From: Alcanivoracaceae bacterium | GTDB taxonomy: Bacteria; Pseudomonadota; Gammaproteobacteria; Pseudomonadales; Alcanivoracaceae | Length of the DNA: 64,000 nt | Assembly (NCBI GenBank): GCA_023146255.1 | Contig: JAGLCJ010000005.1 | Location: forward strand, 186,001 to 250,000 | Direction of reading: 5' to 3' | Shown: positions 43,799-52,782 of the stretch, piece after piece | How positions within the stretch are numbered: the first letter of the stretch is position 1 | Layout of the letters: the number at the start of each line of letters is the position of its first letter | Position numbers and translations under genes: made by a program | Notes under the pieces: model-generated | Database searches by the model: none | The model's input: only the letters and a program-made list of their open reading frames with translations | What the model was told of the DNA's origin: nothing

Positions 43799-46700
43799 AT
43801 GAGCCAGTCTGTCCGTGCCCGCCTCAGCGCCCTGCTGCGCGAACGCATCCTGATTCTCGACGGTGGCATGGGAACCATGATCCAGCAGTACCGATTTGAT
43901 GAAGCTGCCTATCGTGGTGAACGCTTCGCCGACTGGGCATCGGACTTGAAGGGCAATAACGATCTGCTCTGTATTACCCAGCCGGCAATTATCGAAACCA
44001 TCCACAGCGCCTATCTGGATGCCGGCGCGGATATTATCGAAACCAACTCATTCAACGCCACTCGCATCGCCATGGCCGATTACGCCATGGAAGAAATTGC
44101 CCGTGAACTGAATGTGGCCGCCGCACAATGCGCCCGACGCGCTGCCGATGCCGCCATGGCGGCTGAGCCGAGCCGTCCACGCTTTGTCGCTGGCGTACTT
44201 GGACCAACCAATCGCACCGCCAGCATCAGCCCGGACGTCAATGATCCCGGCTACCGCAACACCAACTTCGACGCTCTGGTGGATGCCTATCTGGAAGCGA
44301 TTGACGGACTGGTGGAAGGCGGCGCCGACCTGCTGGTGATCGAAACCATCTTCGACACCCTGAATGCCAAGGCGGCGGTGTTCGCGGTAAAAAAATACTG
44401 CGACGATCACCAGCTGGATATTCCGGTGATGATCTCCGGCACCATCACCGATGCCTCCGGGCGCACGCTGACAGGCCAGACCACGGAAGCTTTCTATCAT
44501 TCGCTGCGTCACGCCGAGCCAATCACGATCGGTCTGAACTGCGCGTTGGGCGCCAAGGAACTGCGTCCCTACATGGCGGAGCTGTCGCGGATCAGCGAGG
44601 GCTTTGTGTCCGCGCATCCGAACGCCGGCCTGCCCAACGAAATGGGCGAGTATGACGAATCACCACAAGCCATGGCCGCAGAAATCCGTGACTGGGCCAG
44701 CAAGGGCTACCTGAATGTGATCGGCGGCTGCTGTGGCACGACACCGGCCCATATTAAGGCGATTGCCGAAGCGGTCGCACCGTTCCCGCCGCGCGCCCTG
44801 CCCGACATCACGCCGGCCTGCCGGCTTAGCGGTCTTGAGCCACTGACCATTGGTGCCGACTCACTGTTTGTTAACGTTGGCGAGCGCACCAATGTCACCG
44901 GCTCGAAAAAATTCCTCCGCCTGATCAAGGACGGTGACTACGACACGGCGCTGGAAGTGGCACGCCAGCAGGTGGAAGCCGGCGCCCAGATCATCGACAT
45001 CAACATGGATGAGGGCCTGCTCGACGCCAAAGAGTGCATGGTCCGCTTTCTCCACCTGATCGCCGCGGAACCGGAAATTTCCCGGGTGCCGATCATGATC
45101 GATTCGTCGAAATGGGACGTCATCGAAGCCGGCCTGAAGTGCATTCAGGGCAAGGGCATCGTCAACTCCATCTCGATGAAGGAAGGCGAGCAGGCATTCC
45201 TCGATCAGGCGCGTCTGGTCCGTCGTTATGGCGCCGCTGTGATCGTCATGGCCTTTGATGAGCAGGGCCAGGCCGACACCCGCGAGCGCAAGACTGAAAT
45301 CTGCAGCCGCGCCTACAAGCTGCTGACCGAGGAAATCGGTTTCCCGCCGGAAGACATCATCTTCGATCCGAATATCTTTGCCATCGCCACCGGCATCGAA
45401 GAGCACAATAACTATGCCGTCGATTTCATCGAGGCAGTGCGCGATATCAAGAGCAACCTGCCCTACGCCCTGATTTCTGGTGGCGTCTCCAATGTATCGT
45501 TCTCATTTCGTGGCAATGAGCCCGTGCGCGAAGCCATTCATGCGGTGTTTCTGTACCACGCTATCCGCGCCGGCATGGACATGGGCATTGTCAACGCCGG
45601 CCAGCTGGCAATCTACGAGGACATTCCGGCGGACCTCAAGGAAGGGGTTGAGGATATTGTTCTCAATCGCCGCGATGACAGCACTGAACGAATGCTGGAA
45701 CTGGCCGAGAAATATCGTGGTGCAGGTTCCGGCAATGTCCGTCAGGAAGATCTGAGCTGGCGTGAATGGGAAGTGGAAAAGCGCCTTGCCCATGCGCTGA
45801 TCAAGGGCGTGGCCGATTATATCGACGAAGACACCGAGGAAGCGCGGCAGAAAGCTGCGCGTCCGCTGCATGTCATCGAAGGGCCGCTAATGGACGGCAT
45901 GAATGTGGTCGGCGACCTGTTTGGCGAAGGCAAGATGTTCCTGCCTCAGGTGGTCAAATCTGCCCGCGTCATGAAGAAGGCGGTGGCCTATCTGATGCCC
46001 TACATGGAGGCAGAGAAGGAAGCCCTTGGCACCCAGCAGGAATCCCATGGCCGCATTCTGATGGCCACGGTGAAGGGCGATGTTCACGATATCGGCAAGA
46101 ATATTGTCGGCGTGGTGCTTCAGTGCAACGGTTACGAAGTGATTGATCTTGGTGTAATGGTATCGTGCGAGAAGATTCTCGACGTGGCGAAAAAAGAAAA
46201 TGTCGACATCATCGGCCTGTCCGGCCTGATCACCCCGTCACTGGACGAAATGGTCAATGTCGCCAGCGAGATGGAACGCCTCGGCTTCGAGCTGCCGCTG
46301 ATGATCGGTGGCGCCACTACCAGCCGCATTCACACGGCCGTCAAAATTGCACCGTCCTATCATGGCCCGGTAATCCATGTCGCCGATGCCTCCCGTGCCG
46401 TGGGCGTAGCCTCGAACCTGCTCAGCGATACCCATAAAGATGATTTCCTCGCCGGCATTATTACCGAGTACGAAGCTATCCGTGTGCGTCGTAAAGGCCA
46501 GCAGGACAATCGCAATCTGGCGCCGATTAGCGAAGCCCGGAAAAATCCGTTCAGCTGGGATTGGGCCAGTTATGAGCCGCCAGTGCCGGCCGTTAAGGGC
46601 ATTCAGGTATTTGAAGATTACCCGCTGGCCGATATTGCCCGACGTATCGACTGGACTCCGTTTTTCCAGGCCTGGGAGCTGGCCGGAAAATTCCCACGCA

Positions 46701-47494
46701 TCCTCGACGATGAAATCGTCGGCAAGGAAGCAACCAAGCTGTATCGCGACGCCCAGCAGATGCTGAAGAAAATCGTTGATGAAAAGTGGCTCAGCGCGAA
46801 GGCGGTGATCGGTTTTTGGCCGGCGAACAGCAAGGTCGATGACATTCTGCTCAAGGATGAAACCGGTCAGCCGCTGATCACGCTGCATCATTTGCGTCAA
46901 CAGCTTGAGCGCAAAGGCGTGGAGAAGCCGAACTATTGCCTGAGCGATTACATCGCCCCTGTGGACAGCGGCAAGCAGGACTGGCTCGGTGGTTTTGTCG
47001 TCACCGCCGGCGTCGGGATCGAAGAACATCTGGCCCGTTTTGAAGCGGATCACGATGATTACTCCAGCATCATGCTGAAAGCACTGGCCGATCGTCTCGC
47101 CGAGGCTTTTGCCGAGCGTCTGCATGAGCGGGTGCGCAAGGAATTCTGGGGCTACGCCAGCGACGAAAACCTCAGCAACGATGACATGATTGACGAGCAG
47201 TATCGTGGCATCCGCCCTGCCCCCGGTTATCCGGCCTGCCCGGATCACACCGAGAAAGCACTGCTCTGGCAATTGCTGCAACCGGATCAGCGCATCGGCG
47301 TGACATTAACGGAAAGCTATGCCATGTACCCGGCTTCATCGGTATCCGGCTGGTATTTCTCCCATCCGCAGGCGCGTTACTTCGGCACTGGCAAAATAGC
47401 CCGCGATCAGGTTGAGGACTATGCCGGCAGAAAAGGACTGGACGTCAAGGAAATCGAGCGCAGCATCCCGCATCTGCTCGGCTATAACGACTGA
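43799..47494 (+). CDS. metH: Cobalamin-dependent methionine synthase
   Basis: A 1231-residue enzyme (E. coli MetH is 1227) that methylates homocysteine using 5-methyltetrahydrofolate through cobalamin. Modules in order: homocysteine domain with zinc cysteines in NCALGAKEL and GGCCGTTP; pterin domain (FVNVGERTNVTGSKKF); B12 cap; B12 domain with GDVHDIGKNIVG (DxHxxG, near residue 760); and AdoMet reactivation domain with RPAPGYPACPDHTEK. GGAG lies five bases before ATG 43799. A hairpin follows the stop. Confidence 0.97.
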   Translation: MSQSVRARLSALLRERILILDGGMGTMIQQYRFDEAAYRGERFADWASDLKGNNDLLCITQPAIIETIHSAYLDAGADIIETNSFNATRIAMADYAMEEIARELNVAAAQCARRAADAAMAAEPSRPRFVAGVLGPTNRTASISPDVNDPGYRNTNFDALVDAYLEAIDGLVEGGADLLVIETIFDTLNAKAAVFAVKKYCDDHQLDIPVMISGTITDASGRTLTGQTTEAFYHSLRHAEPITIGLNCALGAKELRPYMAELSRISEGFVSAHPNAGLPNEMGEYDESPQAMAAEIRDWASKGYLNVIGGCCGTTPAHIKAIAEAVAPFPPRALPDITPACRLSGLEPLTIGADSLFVNVGERTNVTGSKKFLRLIKDGDYDTALEVARQQVEAGAQIIDINMDEGLLDAKECMVRFLHLIAAEPEISRVPIMIDSSKWDVIEAGLKCIQGKGIVNSISMKEGEQAFLDQARLVRRYGAAVIVMAFDEQGQADTRERKTEICSRAYKLLTEEIGFPPEDIIFDPNIFAIATGIEEHNNYAVDFIEAVRDIKSNLPYALISGGVSNVSFSFRGNEPVREAIHAVFLYHAIRAGMDMGIVNAGQLAIYEDIPADLKEGVEDIVLNRRDDSTERMLELAEKYRGAGSGNVRQEDLSWREWEVEKRLAHALIKGVADYIDEDTEEARQKAARPLHVIEGPLMDGMNVVGDLFGEGKMFLPQVVKSARVMKKAVAYLMPYMEAEKEALGTQQESHGRILMATVKGDVHDIGKNIVGVVLQCNGYEVIDLGVMVSCEKILDVAKKENVDIIGLSGLITPSLDEMVNVASEMERLGFELPLMIGGATTSRIHTAVKIAPSYHGPVIHVADASRAVGVASNLLSDTHKDDFLAGIITEYEAIRVRRKGQQDNRNLAPISEARKNPFSWDWASYEPPVPAVKGIQVFEDYPLADIARRIDWTPFFQAWELAGKFPRILDDEIVGKEATKLYRDAQQMLKKIVDEKWLSAKAVIGFWPANSKVDDILLKDETGQPLITLHHLRQQLERKGVEKPNYCLSDYIAPVDSGKQDWLGGFVVTAGVGIEEHLARFEADHDDYSSIMLKALADRLAEAFAERLHERVRKEFWGYASDENLSNDDMIDEQYRGIRPAPGYPACPDHTEKALLWQLLQPDQRIGVTLTESYAMYPASSVSGWYFSHPQARYFGTGKIARDQVEDYAGRKGLDVKEIERSIPHLLGYND

Positions 47495-47510
47495 TGAATC
47501 ACCATTGCAC

Positions 47511-47537
47511 TGGCGCCCCTGGATCAGCGGGGCGCTA
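47511..47537 (+). terminator. Hairpin after metH
   Basis: GCGCCCC (47513-47519) pairs with GGGGCGC (47529-47535), extended by T-A and G-T pairs, with a 9-base loop, 19 bases after the metH stop. No strong T-run follows, so termination efficiency is uncertain. Confidence 0.45.
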
Positions 47538-47612
47538 GTTCAGCGGTTCGTTGCCGCCGATCTCTCTTGCCACCGGCCAGGCTGACGCATCGATGGTCTC
47601 CCGATAGCCATG

Positions 47613-48332
47613 TCAGGTGGCATGGCCGAGCAGTGGCAACAACACCGCAAACGCCAGCCACGCCGTCAGCGCACCGATAACAATAAACATCCCGATCAGC
47701 ATCGCCCACACCAGCATCGCCGGTTTGTTACGCAGCACCGCGTTGACACTGGTAATCACTGCGGTGACTGTGTCAACGCTTCGCTCCATCAACATTGGCA
47801 ATGAAAACGCGCTGATGGCAAAGACAATGGCGCAGAACACAGCTCCCACTGCCGAGCCAACCGTAAGAAACGGCAACAGATCGCGTAGCGAAGGCGTTTC
47901 TCCCGAGGCTGGAAAAAACACATGAATGACCGTGGCGGCACGCGCCCAGACCAGAAACAGCACGGTGAGAATGACGGCGAACACCATCGCCCCGCCGATC
48001 TGGCGCCGGGCATCATTAAGACTGGCTCGCAGGCTGACCGGCTCACCACGCTCAATACGGATGCTGATTGCGTATAACGTCAGTGCCAGCCACGGGCCGA
48101 TAAAAACAAACCCGGAAACCAGACCAAGATAAAGACCGAGATTACCAAAGCGCCAGGTCAGATAACTGATCAGATAGCTGATCAGCACCATGATCAAACC
48201 GTAGCCGACGCTTTGTCGTGGCGCCTGCTTTATGTCGGCCCAACCCAACGCCAGCCAGCGCAGTGGGGCTTGCAACTGCAGTTGCCGACAGGGGGCAACC
48301 AAGGGAAGTTCGTTATCCGGTGTCGGTTCCAT
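47613..48332 (-). CDS. DUF2189 family membrane protein
   Basis: A 239-residue inner-membrane protein of about six helices. After a soluble N-terminus comes PLRWLALGWADIKQAPRQSVGYG, the family signature, then VSGFVFIGPWLALTLYAISIRIERGEP and AISAFSLPMLMERSVDTVTAV. DUF2189 proteins are often found near cytochrome or respiratory genes, with no known function. ATG 48332; the gene is 49 bases downstream of the PEP-synthase-like gene and may share its transcript. Confidence 0.85.
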   Translation of the reverse strand: MEPTPDNELPLVAPCRQLQLQAPLRWLALGWADIKQAPRQSVGYGLIMVLISYLISYLTWRFGNLGLYLGLVSGFVFIGPWLALTLYAISIRIERGEPVSLRASLNDARRQIGGAMVFAVILTVLFLVWARAATVIHVFFPASGETPSLRDLLPFLTVGSAVGAVFCAIVFAISAFSLPMLMERSVDTVTAVITSVNAVLRNKPAMLVWAMLIGMFIVIGALTAWLAFAVLLPLLGHAT

Positions 48333-48380
48333 CGCGGCACTCCCGGCCAGACCTGAAAAGTCTGCAAATACTGGGCGGGC

Positions 48381-50297
48381 TCAGCCTGCCGCGCCTTGAT
48401 CACCGTCAAGTTCGATGGGATCACCATCGACCACCGAGTGCATGGCGTCATCGACGCCCCAGACTGCCGGAATCCTCAGGGCCCGTGCCAAAGCGACGGC
48501 AGGATCAAGCGGGTCGCGATGTGCCAGCACCAGACCACCGGCCAGACACAACCAGGGCAACCAACCCGGATCGCAGCGATCCAGCACCAGAATATCCCCG
48601 GCGCGCACCTGATTAAGCTGCCAGCCGCTGCCGATGCGACGCACCGGCCCACTGGCCTGACCCGCCACCAGTGGATAACCGCGCAGCAATGGCTGCCGAT
48701 TTTCCTGAGCAAAAGCCGAGTTGCCGTAGCCGACCTGATCGATGACCCAGTCCGGTGGCCCGCTGTGGGCATCGGTCAGATAGCGCACCTTGCGTTCAGC
48801 CAGCTTCTGCTTGAGGCCAGGCCTTCCCTGCCCCCGCCAGCACAGCCAGAGTTCGTCGAAGTACAGGAAAAACACCTCGTCCGGATGATTCAGCCAGCCT
48901 TCTTCATGCAGTCTGGACGCCATCTCGCGAAACAGAATCCGCAATGCGGACGCAATGTCTGCACGCAACTGCTCAACCTGCTGCCGCAACCGGGACAGAT
49001 TTTGCTGATCTGGCTGCAACGCCGCCATGCCATCACGCCGGCCAGCAGGCACCTGCGCCAGCTGCTCAAGCAACAAAGCCAGATCTGCCGGTTGCTCCTG
49101 CCATCGCGGCCAGACCGGATCACCACCCGCAGCAGCAAGCGGCGCGATCTGGCCGACGCCCTCAACCGTCAGCGCTGGCGCAGCCAGAGCCCTGAGCAAA
49201 CCGGTTTGCAGTTCAGACAAGCCGGGATGGTAGTTACTTTGCTCAGGCAGCCAGATCAGGCAAAGCTCGCCATAAAGGGCCGCAAGTTTCTCGCCGAGCT
49301 GATCCAGAGCCATCAGCCGTAACCATGCATCCTCTTGCGCAGACATGCGGGTGCGATCAAATCGTCGCTGCAACAGCTGCAGCCGCAACCGCAACCAGAG
49401 TTGTCGCGGCCATGACACCGGAGACGCCTTCGGAAGGCCGGGCAGTCGCCATGCTGGCGGCAGATCGGATTGCTGGCGCTGGCGGCCGCGCCAGCGTACC
49501 AGCGCCGCCACAAACTGACTGTTCAGATACAGATGGCTGTGCTGGCGCCGGAATGGCTCGATATTGGATAACGTTTGCCAGCCGGCTTTCCGCCCCAGCG
49601 GTCGCCAGAATCCGGCTTTCATCCAGCGACCAAACAGGGTGTACCAGAGCGGACTGATGACCTGCACAGCCGACGCTTCACTGCGTCGGGTCCAAGCCTC
49701 ACGGGGCTCTGGCAGGCTGCCGATCGACAGCATCTGGATAACCCAGATACGCGCCCCGTCCCAGACCCATTCCAGTGCCATTGGTGCGGTGATGGCCTGA
49801 TTCAGCTGCAACGCCAAGCCGGCGAGCCGGTCGATCAGCCCTGCTTCGACCGCCGCCAGATCACTGCACCAGGCCAGATGGCCATCAGCATGGAATATCA
49901 ACCGCTCGGTGGTACCGCGACTGTCGGCAATTTCCACCACCGCATGATCAAGATCCGGTCGCCGCGGATGGCGACTGAACAGCACCCCGGCCCGTTGTTG
50001 TGGCGGCAGTCGCTGTACCATCAGATTTGCCGCGGCATCAGGCTGCTGGAAGTGCTGGGACAGGGCGGTCTGCAGCGCCACCGCGCTATCCAGATTGGCC
50101 AGCAGTTGTCGCTGCGACCCCGGCGCCATGGCGCCCTGATGCAGAATCCAGTAGCCGTTGCCCTGTTCCAGTGACTGCAGCTCGGCAACCCGGTCGGCCG
50201 GTGCCAGCGCCAGAAAGGCTTCGCGGGAAATACGCCAGCTCGGTGGCCGCGGCAACCCGTCAGCGGGCAGGCTTACAGCTTCAGCAATACCAGACAA
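48381..50297 (-). CDS. Degenerate PEP-synthase/PPDK-like protein with phosphohistidine-type domain
   Basis: A 638-residue protein that looks like a shortened and decayed relative of phosphoenolpyruvate synthase or rifampin phosphotransferase. The N-terminal ATP-grasp keeps MVQRLPPQQRAGVLFSRHP and ALEWVWDGARIWVIQML but lacks the glycine-rich and VRSSA loops. A long helical middle follows, then a C-terminal mobile domain where GGxxSHxAIVARE is replaced by GGLVLAHRDPLDPAVALARA, with one His kept and IPAVWGVDDA after it. Catalysis is doubtful. The DUF1461 membrane gene ends two bases before it. Function not assigned. Confidence 0.65.
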   Translation of the reverse strand: MSGIAEAVSLPADGLPRPPSWRISREAFLALAPADRVAELQSLEQGNGYWILHQGAMAPGSQRQLLANLDSAVALQTALSQHFQQPDAAANLMVQRLPPQQRAGVLFSRHPRRPDLDHAVVEIADSRGTTERLIFHADGHLAWCSDLAAVEAGLIDRLAGLALQLNQAITAPMALEWVWDGARIWVIQMLSIGSLPEPREAWTRRSEASAVQVISPLWYTLFGRWMKAGFWRPLGRKAGWQTLSNIEPFRRQHSHLYLNSQFVAALVRWRGRQRQQSDLPPAWRLPGLPKASPVSWPRQLWLRLRLQLLQRRFDRTRMSAQEDAWLRLMALDQLGEKLAALYGELCLIWLPEQSNYHPGLSELQTGLLRALAAPALTVEGVGQIAPLAAAGGDPVWPRWQEQPADLALLLEQLAQVPAGRRDGMAALQPDQQNLSRLRQQVEQLRADIASALRILFREMASRLHEEGWLNHPDEVFFLYFDELWLCWRGQGRPGLKQKLAERKVRYLTDAHSGPPDWVIDQVGYGNSAFAQENRQPLLRGYPLVAGQASGPVRRIGSGWQLNQVRAGDILVLDRCDPGWLPWLCLAGGLVLAHRDPLDPAVALARALRIPAVWGVDDAMHSVVDGDPIELDGDQGAAG

Positions 50298-50299
50298 CC

Positions 50300-51040
50300 C
50301 TACCTCCGCAGCAGGCGCCGACCGAGCCGAGCGCCAGCGAGATGAATTGGCAACAGCAACAACGCTGCCAGCAAAACGATCTGCACCGCGATGGCGCCAA
50401 ATAACTGCGGCGCCTTCATCAGGGTGCTCATCAATGATTCTTCCCAGTAAAAAAACCAGGGGTTCTCAGGCGGGAATAACCAGACATGAAACTGGTAGAA
50501 CACCGCTTTCGGGCCAATCGCAAATACCATCAGGGTCAGCAACAACAGTACCGATGCCATGGTCAGTATCCGCACCCGTCGGGGTGCCAACGGCTGGCCG
50601 GAGAGCAACGCCATCGCCACAAGCCATAGCGGCAACGCCACCAGTGTCGCCGAGCCGGCCAGTTGCAGCAAGTGGCCAACGTCCTTCAGATGGCGGATTT
50701 CCGCGTCGTCCAGCAAGGCCACAGACCGCCCTTGCGGAAGTTGATAGTTGATGTCTTCAAGCTGACCGCCACGGTCATGCACTGCTCGTACGATTTCCGC
50801 GAACAGCCGCCGATGCTGCTCGGCACCGACACTGGCAAGGCCGGGTTTGCTCGGATGATGTGGCGCATAGCGGGCGATATGCTCATCGATTGCCAGCGCC
50901 CGGTACCAGAGCGGGTAGCCGTATTCGACCGCCGAGCTGATCCACCAGGATGCGGCGATGGCGAGCCAAAGCGAGAGAATGGCGCAAACAAACCATAACA
51001 GGGAATTTTTCGCATGGCCTTGACGGGACGGCTTGGTCAT
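50300..51040 (-). CDS. DUF1461 family membrane protein
   Basis: A 246-residue protein with four transmembrane helices: one near the N-terminus (LWFVCAILSLWLAIAASWWI), two in the middle and one near the C-terminus. Between the first and second is a soluble loop (residues about 40-120) and between the third and fourth the signature FYQFHVWLFPPENPWFFYWEESLM of DUF1461. It is two bases upstream of the PEP-synthase-like gene, implying coupled expression and possibly a joint function. Function unknown. Confidence 0.7.
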   Translation of the reverse strand: MTKPSRQGHAKNSLLWFVCAILSLWLAIAASWWISSAVEYGYPLWYRALAIDEHIARYAPHHPSKPGLASVGAEQHRRLFAEIVRAVHDRGGQLEDINYQLPQGRSVALLDDAEIRHLKDVGHLLQLAGSATLVALPLWLVAMALLSGQPLAPRRVRILTMASVLLLLTLMVFAIGPKAVFYQFHVWLFPPENPWFFYWEESLMSTLMKAPQLFGAIAVQIVLLAALLLLPIHLAGARLGRRLLRR

Positions 51041-51132
51041 AATGGTCGCGCTCTGATGACCCGGGGGATCCTTATGGGGCCATCACTGACACCCATAAAG
51101 AAGCAAGTGCACGAATAATAACGAGGGGTTCC

Positions 51133-52782
51133 ATGTCGATGCGAGTCGCACTGACGATTTTGCTGGCCTTCACTGTTGCCGGCTGCGCCACCACCAAATT
51201 GTCGCCGGCCACGCCCGGTCCGGCCCAGACTTCGCTGAAGCAGGACTATTATCAGGTCCGCATCGTCACCCATGATGGCAAAAAGCTGGCCGCCACGGTC
51301 TATCAGCCGGCACTGGCCCCCGGTGAAACCGCACCTCTGATCATCGCCACCCATGGCTTTGGCGGCTTTCGTGCGAAACGTCCCCTGTCTATCTATGGCC
51401 AGACCATGATCACCGGTGAAGCCGCACTGGCAGCCTGGAAAAAGGGTTACTGGGTGGTGTTCTACGATCAGCGCGGCTGGGGGCAAAGCCAGGGGGTGGT
51501 CGAGATGATGCACCCGGAGTTCGAGATCAAGGACGTTTCCACTGTCATCGACTGGTCACTGAAGCACCTGCCTGCCATCCACTCGCTTGAAGACGGCAGC
51601 CCGGCCATCGGCATGATTGGCGAGTCCTACGGCGGCGGCGCCCAGATCATGGCATCTTTCGTGGAGCCGCGACTGAAAGCTCTGGTACCGATTGCCAGCT
51701 GGTATGATGCCAACGCTCTGGCCCCGAACCGGCATATGAAAACCAACTGGGGCGCCACCCTGCTGATTCCCGGTGGCGTCAGCAGCGGTTTTGATATCGG
51801 TTTCATGACCCGGAAACCGCTGCGCAGTGGTTTTAGCGGCACCATGAGCCATGACGGCGCTGACCTGATGTATCAGCGCAGTCCTGCGTTCTTCTGTGAC
51901 AGCGGCGCCAAACCCCAGGCTGATGCGTTGTTCGTTCACGGTTTCCGCGACACCCTGTTTCCGATGCAGGAAGCCCTGAACAATCAGACCTGCTTCAATA
52001 ATGCCGGCCGCGATGCCCGACTGCTGGCAATTCAGGGTGGCCACATCCTGCCTTGGCCGGTACAGAAATGGTCCGGCAAGCCGCTGTTCAATACCGAAGA
52101 GGAAATCCGCTGCGGTGAGTATGAGGCCACTCTGGTCGATAGCATCGTCAACTGGTGGGAAGAAAAGTTACGCGGTGAAGATCGCACCGTACCAACACTT
52201 TGTCTCACGCTCGGCTATGACACCGATGGCCTTGCCGATGAAACCTTCCCCGAGGTCAAGGAAGTGTTCCCGGTGCCAGCCCATCGCATACAGATTCCCT
52301 TTGCCGGTATGGGCGAGTGGCTGGCGGTTCCGATCGATAACTTCACTGACGTATTTCGCGGCATGTGGCCGGGAGCGGATCTGCGTTTCCTTCGACCGAA
52401 TGGCGGCGTGATTCGTCCGCGCTTTATTCCGGTCTATATTGCCGGCGAAAACGAAGTCCTGGCAGGGATACCGGAGATTGATCTGAATGTCGCCGGCACT
52501 GCCAGCAAGATCAGTACACGCCTGTTTGTTGGCGTGGGCGTACAGCGGGCAGGGAAACGGCGAGTGCGAGTGGTCAGCGAGCAGCTCACACCGCTGCCGC
52601 GGAAAGGCTACTTCCGTCAGGAGTTGCCGGCGGTGTCGGCCGAGCTAAAAGCCGGCGATCGTGTTGGCCTGGTGGTGTACGGCTACACCTGGCAGTACTT
52701 CTTCAACCCGTCGTTCTGGTGGAGTCAGGCACAGGTCAGCGGCGATCTGGCACTGCCGGTGATTGAAGTGCCGAAGGATTAA
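51133..52782 (+). CDS. CocE/NonD-type hydrolase, predicted lipoprotein
   Basis: A 549-residue exported protein. The signal ends in a lipobox (TVAGC, Cys18), so it is probably a membrane-anchored lipoprotein. The alpha/beta-hydrolase domain has GESYGGG as nucleophile elbow, DQRGWGQS, HGFRDTLFP with the likely acid, and a GGHILPW His; the C-terminal ~200 residues form the jelly-roll domain seen in X-Pro dipeptidyl-peptidase- and cocaine-esterase-like enzymes. GAGGGG precedes ATG 51133. Substrate unknown. The 3' end overlaps the convergent gene by 47 bases. Confidence 0.82.
   Translation: MSMRVALTILLAFTVAGCATTKLSPATPGPAQTSLKQDYYQVRIVTHDGKKLAATVYQPALAPGETAPLIIATHGFGGFRAKRPLSIYGQTMITGEAALAAWKKGYWVVFYDQRGWGQSQGVVEMMHPEFEIKDVSTVIDWSLKHLPAIHSLEDGSPAIGMIGESYGGGAQIMASFVEPRLKALVPIASWYDANALAPNRHMKTNWGATLLIPGGVSSGFDIGFMTRKPLRSGFSGTMSHDGADLMYQRSPAFFCDSGAKPQADALFVHGFRDTLFPMQEALNNQTCFNNAGRDARLLAIQGGHILPWPVQKWSGKPLFNTEEEIRCGEYEATLVDSIVNWWEEKLRGEDRTVPTLCLTLGYDTDGLADETFPEVKEVFPVPAHRIQIPFAGMGEWLAVPIDNFTDVFRGMWPGADLRFLRPNGGVIRPRFIPVYIAGENEVLAGIPEIDLNVAGTASKISTRLFVGVGVQRAGKRRVRVVSEQLTPLPRKGYFRQELPAVSAELKAGDRVGLVVYGYTWQYFFNPSFWWSQAQVSGDLALPVIEVPKD

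Noticed and set aside
46238..47281. Long open frame antisense to metH
   Set aside because: Shadow of a highly conserved gene; composition is not protein-like and no motif is found.
48396..50174. Open frames on the + strand within the PEP-synthase-like gene
   Set aside because: No domain or ribosome site; the - strand protein keeps recognisable motifs and is coupled to neighbours.
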